A DNA stretch of 6,664 bases from Nocardia sp. Lineage in GTDB: Bacteria > Actinomycetota > Actinomycetes > Mycobacteriales > Mycobacteriaceae. The position numbers and the translations under genes were made by a program. Of this stretch, positions 5,324-6,664 are shown piece after piece. The notes under the pieces are model-generated. The model was not told the DNA's origin and made no database searches. It saw only the letters and a program-made list of their open reading frames with translations. The stretch is from assembly GCA_013361595.1 (NCBI GenBank), contig JABFXT010000654.1, positions 1 through 6,664 on the forward strand. Reading direction: 5' to 3'. Each line of letters starts with the position of its first letter. Within the stretch, counting starts at the first letter, position 1.

Positions 5324-6664
5324 ACGCGGTCCGCCCGCTGCCGGGAGCGCATACATATCGCCTGCCCGCCAGGGCAGTAGGGCGGAACTGGCGAGCAGCG
5401 CCAGTGCGGCGACGCCGATCGCGGCGCGAATACCGGTGGCCGCCGCGAGGAACCCGCCGAGGGCCACGAACGCCGGTTGTACGCATTTCGCGCTGATCGA
5501 CCAGGCGGTGCCCACCCGCACCATATGGTCGTCGGCGGTGTGGTTCATCCGATAGGCGGCGAACAGCGGATTGAACACACCGGCGCAGAAGAGTAGCAGG
5601 GTTTCGGCGGCCAGGATCACGGTGAATCCGAACGGGCCGGGGCCCGCCAGAACCAGCAGTCCCGGCCAGCAGGTGCGCGCGGTGCCGGAGCCGAGCAGGA
5701 TCGCGCGCTCGCCGAACCGGGCGACGAGGCGCGGTGCGCACCACGATCCCAGCAGCCCGCCGAGGCCGGGCAGGCCGAGTGCCAGTCCGTACTGCCATGG
5801 CGCGAAACCCAGTTCACGGAGCATGAGCAGCGCCAGCAGCGGTGTGATGAGCACCAGGGATCCGCCGAAGAGCATCGCGTTCCAGAACAGCCGGTGCAGG
5901 ACCGGGTGGGCGGCGATGAAGGTCCAGCCGGCCCGGATCTCGGACCGGATGGGGCGCGCGTCGTCCCGGCGCGCGGGGATCGGTTCGGGCGTCCGGATCC
6001 GGCGGATACCGAGCGCGGCGGCCAGCTGGCCGAGCGCGTCGATCACGAGCGTCGTCGTCGTCCCGAATACCGCGATGAGCAGCCCGCCGAGTGGGCCGCC
6101 CAGCGTGGTCGCGGTCCAGAAGGTGGCCTCCAGCCGGCTCGCCGCCCGCACCCGTTGTGGTTCGGGGACCAGTACTTTCAGGTGGGCATCGCGGGCGGCG
6201 CCGAAGGCGATACCGCACAGGGTCTGGGTCGCCGCGACCAGGCACAGCTGCGGGTAGGTGAGCAGGTCGAACCAGGCGGCGATCGGCACCGACGCGAGTG
6301 CGACGAACGCCGCCCAGCCGGTCGCTGTCATGGCGCCGCGCTTGCTCCGGAATTCGAGGAAGGGGCCCAGCGGTAGCGCGACCGCGGCGGCCGTGACCCC
6401 GGCGAGAGCCGCCATCAGCGAGACCTGCAGATCCGAGGCGCCGGCCAGCAGGATCGCGACCAGGGGCAGGGCACCCGCCCCGACGGCGCCACCCAGCTGC
6501 GCGGCGGTGAACGACCACCAGAGTCGATAGAAGACGGTCGGTAGGCGGGTGGCATCGACCGGCCGGCGTACTGCCGGTTCGTCGGCGCAACGGCGGGTCA
6601 CGGCACACAGTGTCCGATAGTGCGCTCGGTCCGGCGCCGTGCGACACATCTCATGCTCACGCAT
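5264..6664 (-). CDS. MFS transporter, MFS_3/EntS-like exporter
   Basis: A multispanning proton-coupled exporter candidate. From the ATG at the window edge it is 466 residues; about 12 hydrophobic segments begin near residue 50 (RLWWSFTAAQLGG) and end near 440. Marks of the MFS_3 group are the TM2-TM3 loop LPLGPFLEFRSKRGAM (97-112, a motif A variant with E for D), AASRLEATFWTATTLGGPLGG (from about 174), and EIRAGWTFIAAHPVLHRLF in the central loop (242-260). Members export siderophores, macrolides and other small molecules; no substrate can be given. The first ~40 residues are Arg/Cys-rich and unlike the family, so translation may start later, at ATG 6649 or GTG 6601. Neither has a good ribosome binding site, and the true start could also be outside the window. 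The Gly/Pro-rich C-terminal tail reads through into the response-regulator gene, giving a 60-bp convergent overlap. Confidence 0.85.
   Translation of the reverse strand: MREHEMCRTAPDRAHYRTLCAVTRRCADEPAVRRPVDATRLPTVFYRLWWSFTAAQLGGAVGAGALPLVAILLAGASDLQVSLMAALAGVTAAAVALPLGPFLEFRSKRGAMTATGWAAFVALASVPIAAWFDLLTYPQLCLVAATQTLCGIAFGAARDAHLKVLVPEPQRVRAASRLEATFWTATTLGGPLGGLLIAVFGTTTTLVIDALGQLAAALGIRRIRTPEPIPARRDDARPIRSEIRAGWTFIAAHPVLHRLFWNAMLFGGSLVLITPLLALLMLRELGFAPWQYGLALGLPGLGGLLGSWCAPRLVARFGERAILLGSGTARTCWPGLLVLAGPGPFGFTVILAAETLLLFCAGVFNPLFAAYRMNHTADDHMVRVGTAWSISAKCVQPAFVALGGFLAAATGIRAAIGVAALALLASSALLPWRAGDMYALPAAGGPRSGLDETRPDGVPGQREPIT
5362..5377 (+). terminator. Short GC hairpin after the two-component operon
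   Basis: CTGCCC (5362-5367) and GGGCAG (5372-5377) pair across a 4-nt loop, 39 nt after the response-regulator stop. No U-run follows, and the sequence is also coding for the MFS exporter on the other strand. It could help end transcription of the two-component operon, but the stem is only 6 bp. Confidence 0.2.

Overview
The window reads as chromosomal DNA of a high-GC actinobacterium. Third codon positions are almost all G or C, GTG starts and 4-bp start/stop overlaps are common, and the protein families are typical of Nocardia, Mycobacterium and Streptomyces relatives. Nocardia is my best guess, but it is an impression and no marker gene is present. I see no tRNA, rRNA, CRISPR array, insertion sequence or other mark of a mobile element.

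Layout. (1) Positions 66-1388 (+): an FMN-dependent monooxygenase of the NtaA/SnaA/DszA type, preceded by a possible promoter placed for a leaderless message. (2) It converges, with an 8-bp gap, on a three-gene minus-strand operon. In transcription order this encodes a 91-residue KhtT-like (N-terminal domain) regulatory subunit (3477-3202), a CBS-pair protein (3205-2708) and an ArsB/NhaD/SLC13-type permease (2680-1397). The first two genes overlap by 4 bp. (3) A 176-bp divergent control region (3478-3653) holds a candidate leaderless promoter with a perfect 14-bp palindrome in its spacer, plus other small dyads and repeats. (4) Positions 3654-5323 (+): a two-component pair, a HisKA_3-type membrane histidine kinase with almost no extracytoplasmic loop and a NarL-type response regulator. 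They overlap by 4 bp and are surely co-transcribed. (5) Positions 5264-6664 (-): an MFS_3-type exporter whose last 19 codons run antisense to the end of the response-regulator gene. Its upstream end lies at the window edge.

How the parts may work together. The most interesting unit is the centre (1397-5323). A permease of the ion-transporter superfamily is co-transcribed with two small cytoplasmic regulatory proteins, one resembling the gating subunit of K+/H+ antiporters and one a nucleotide-type CBS sensor. The operon faces away from a two-component system across a shared control region. I infer a transporter under post-translational gating by the KhtT-like and CBS proteins and transcriptional control by the adjacent two-component system. 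The substrate is unknown; calling it an arsenite pump would go beyond the evidence, because no arsR or arsC is present. The outer genes (monooxygenase and MFS exporter) have no evident link to this unit.
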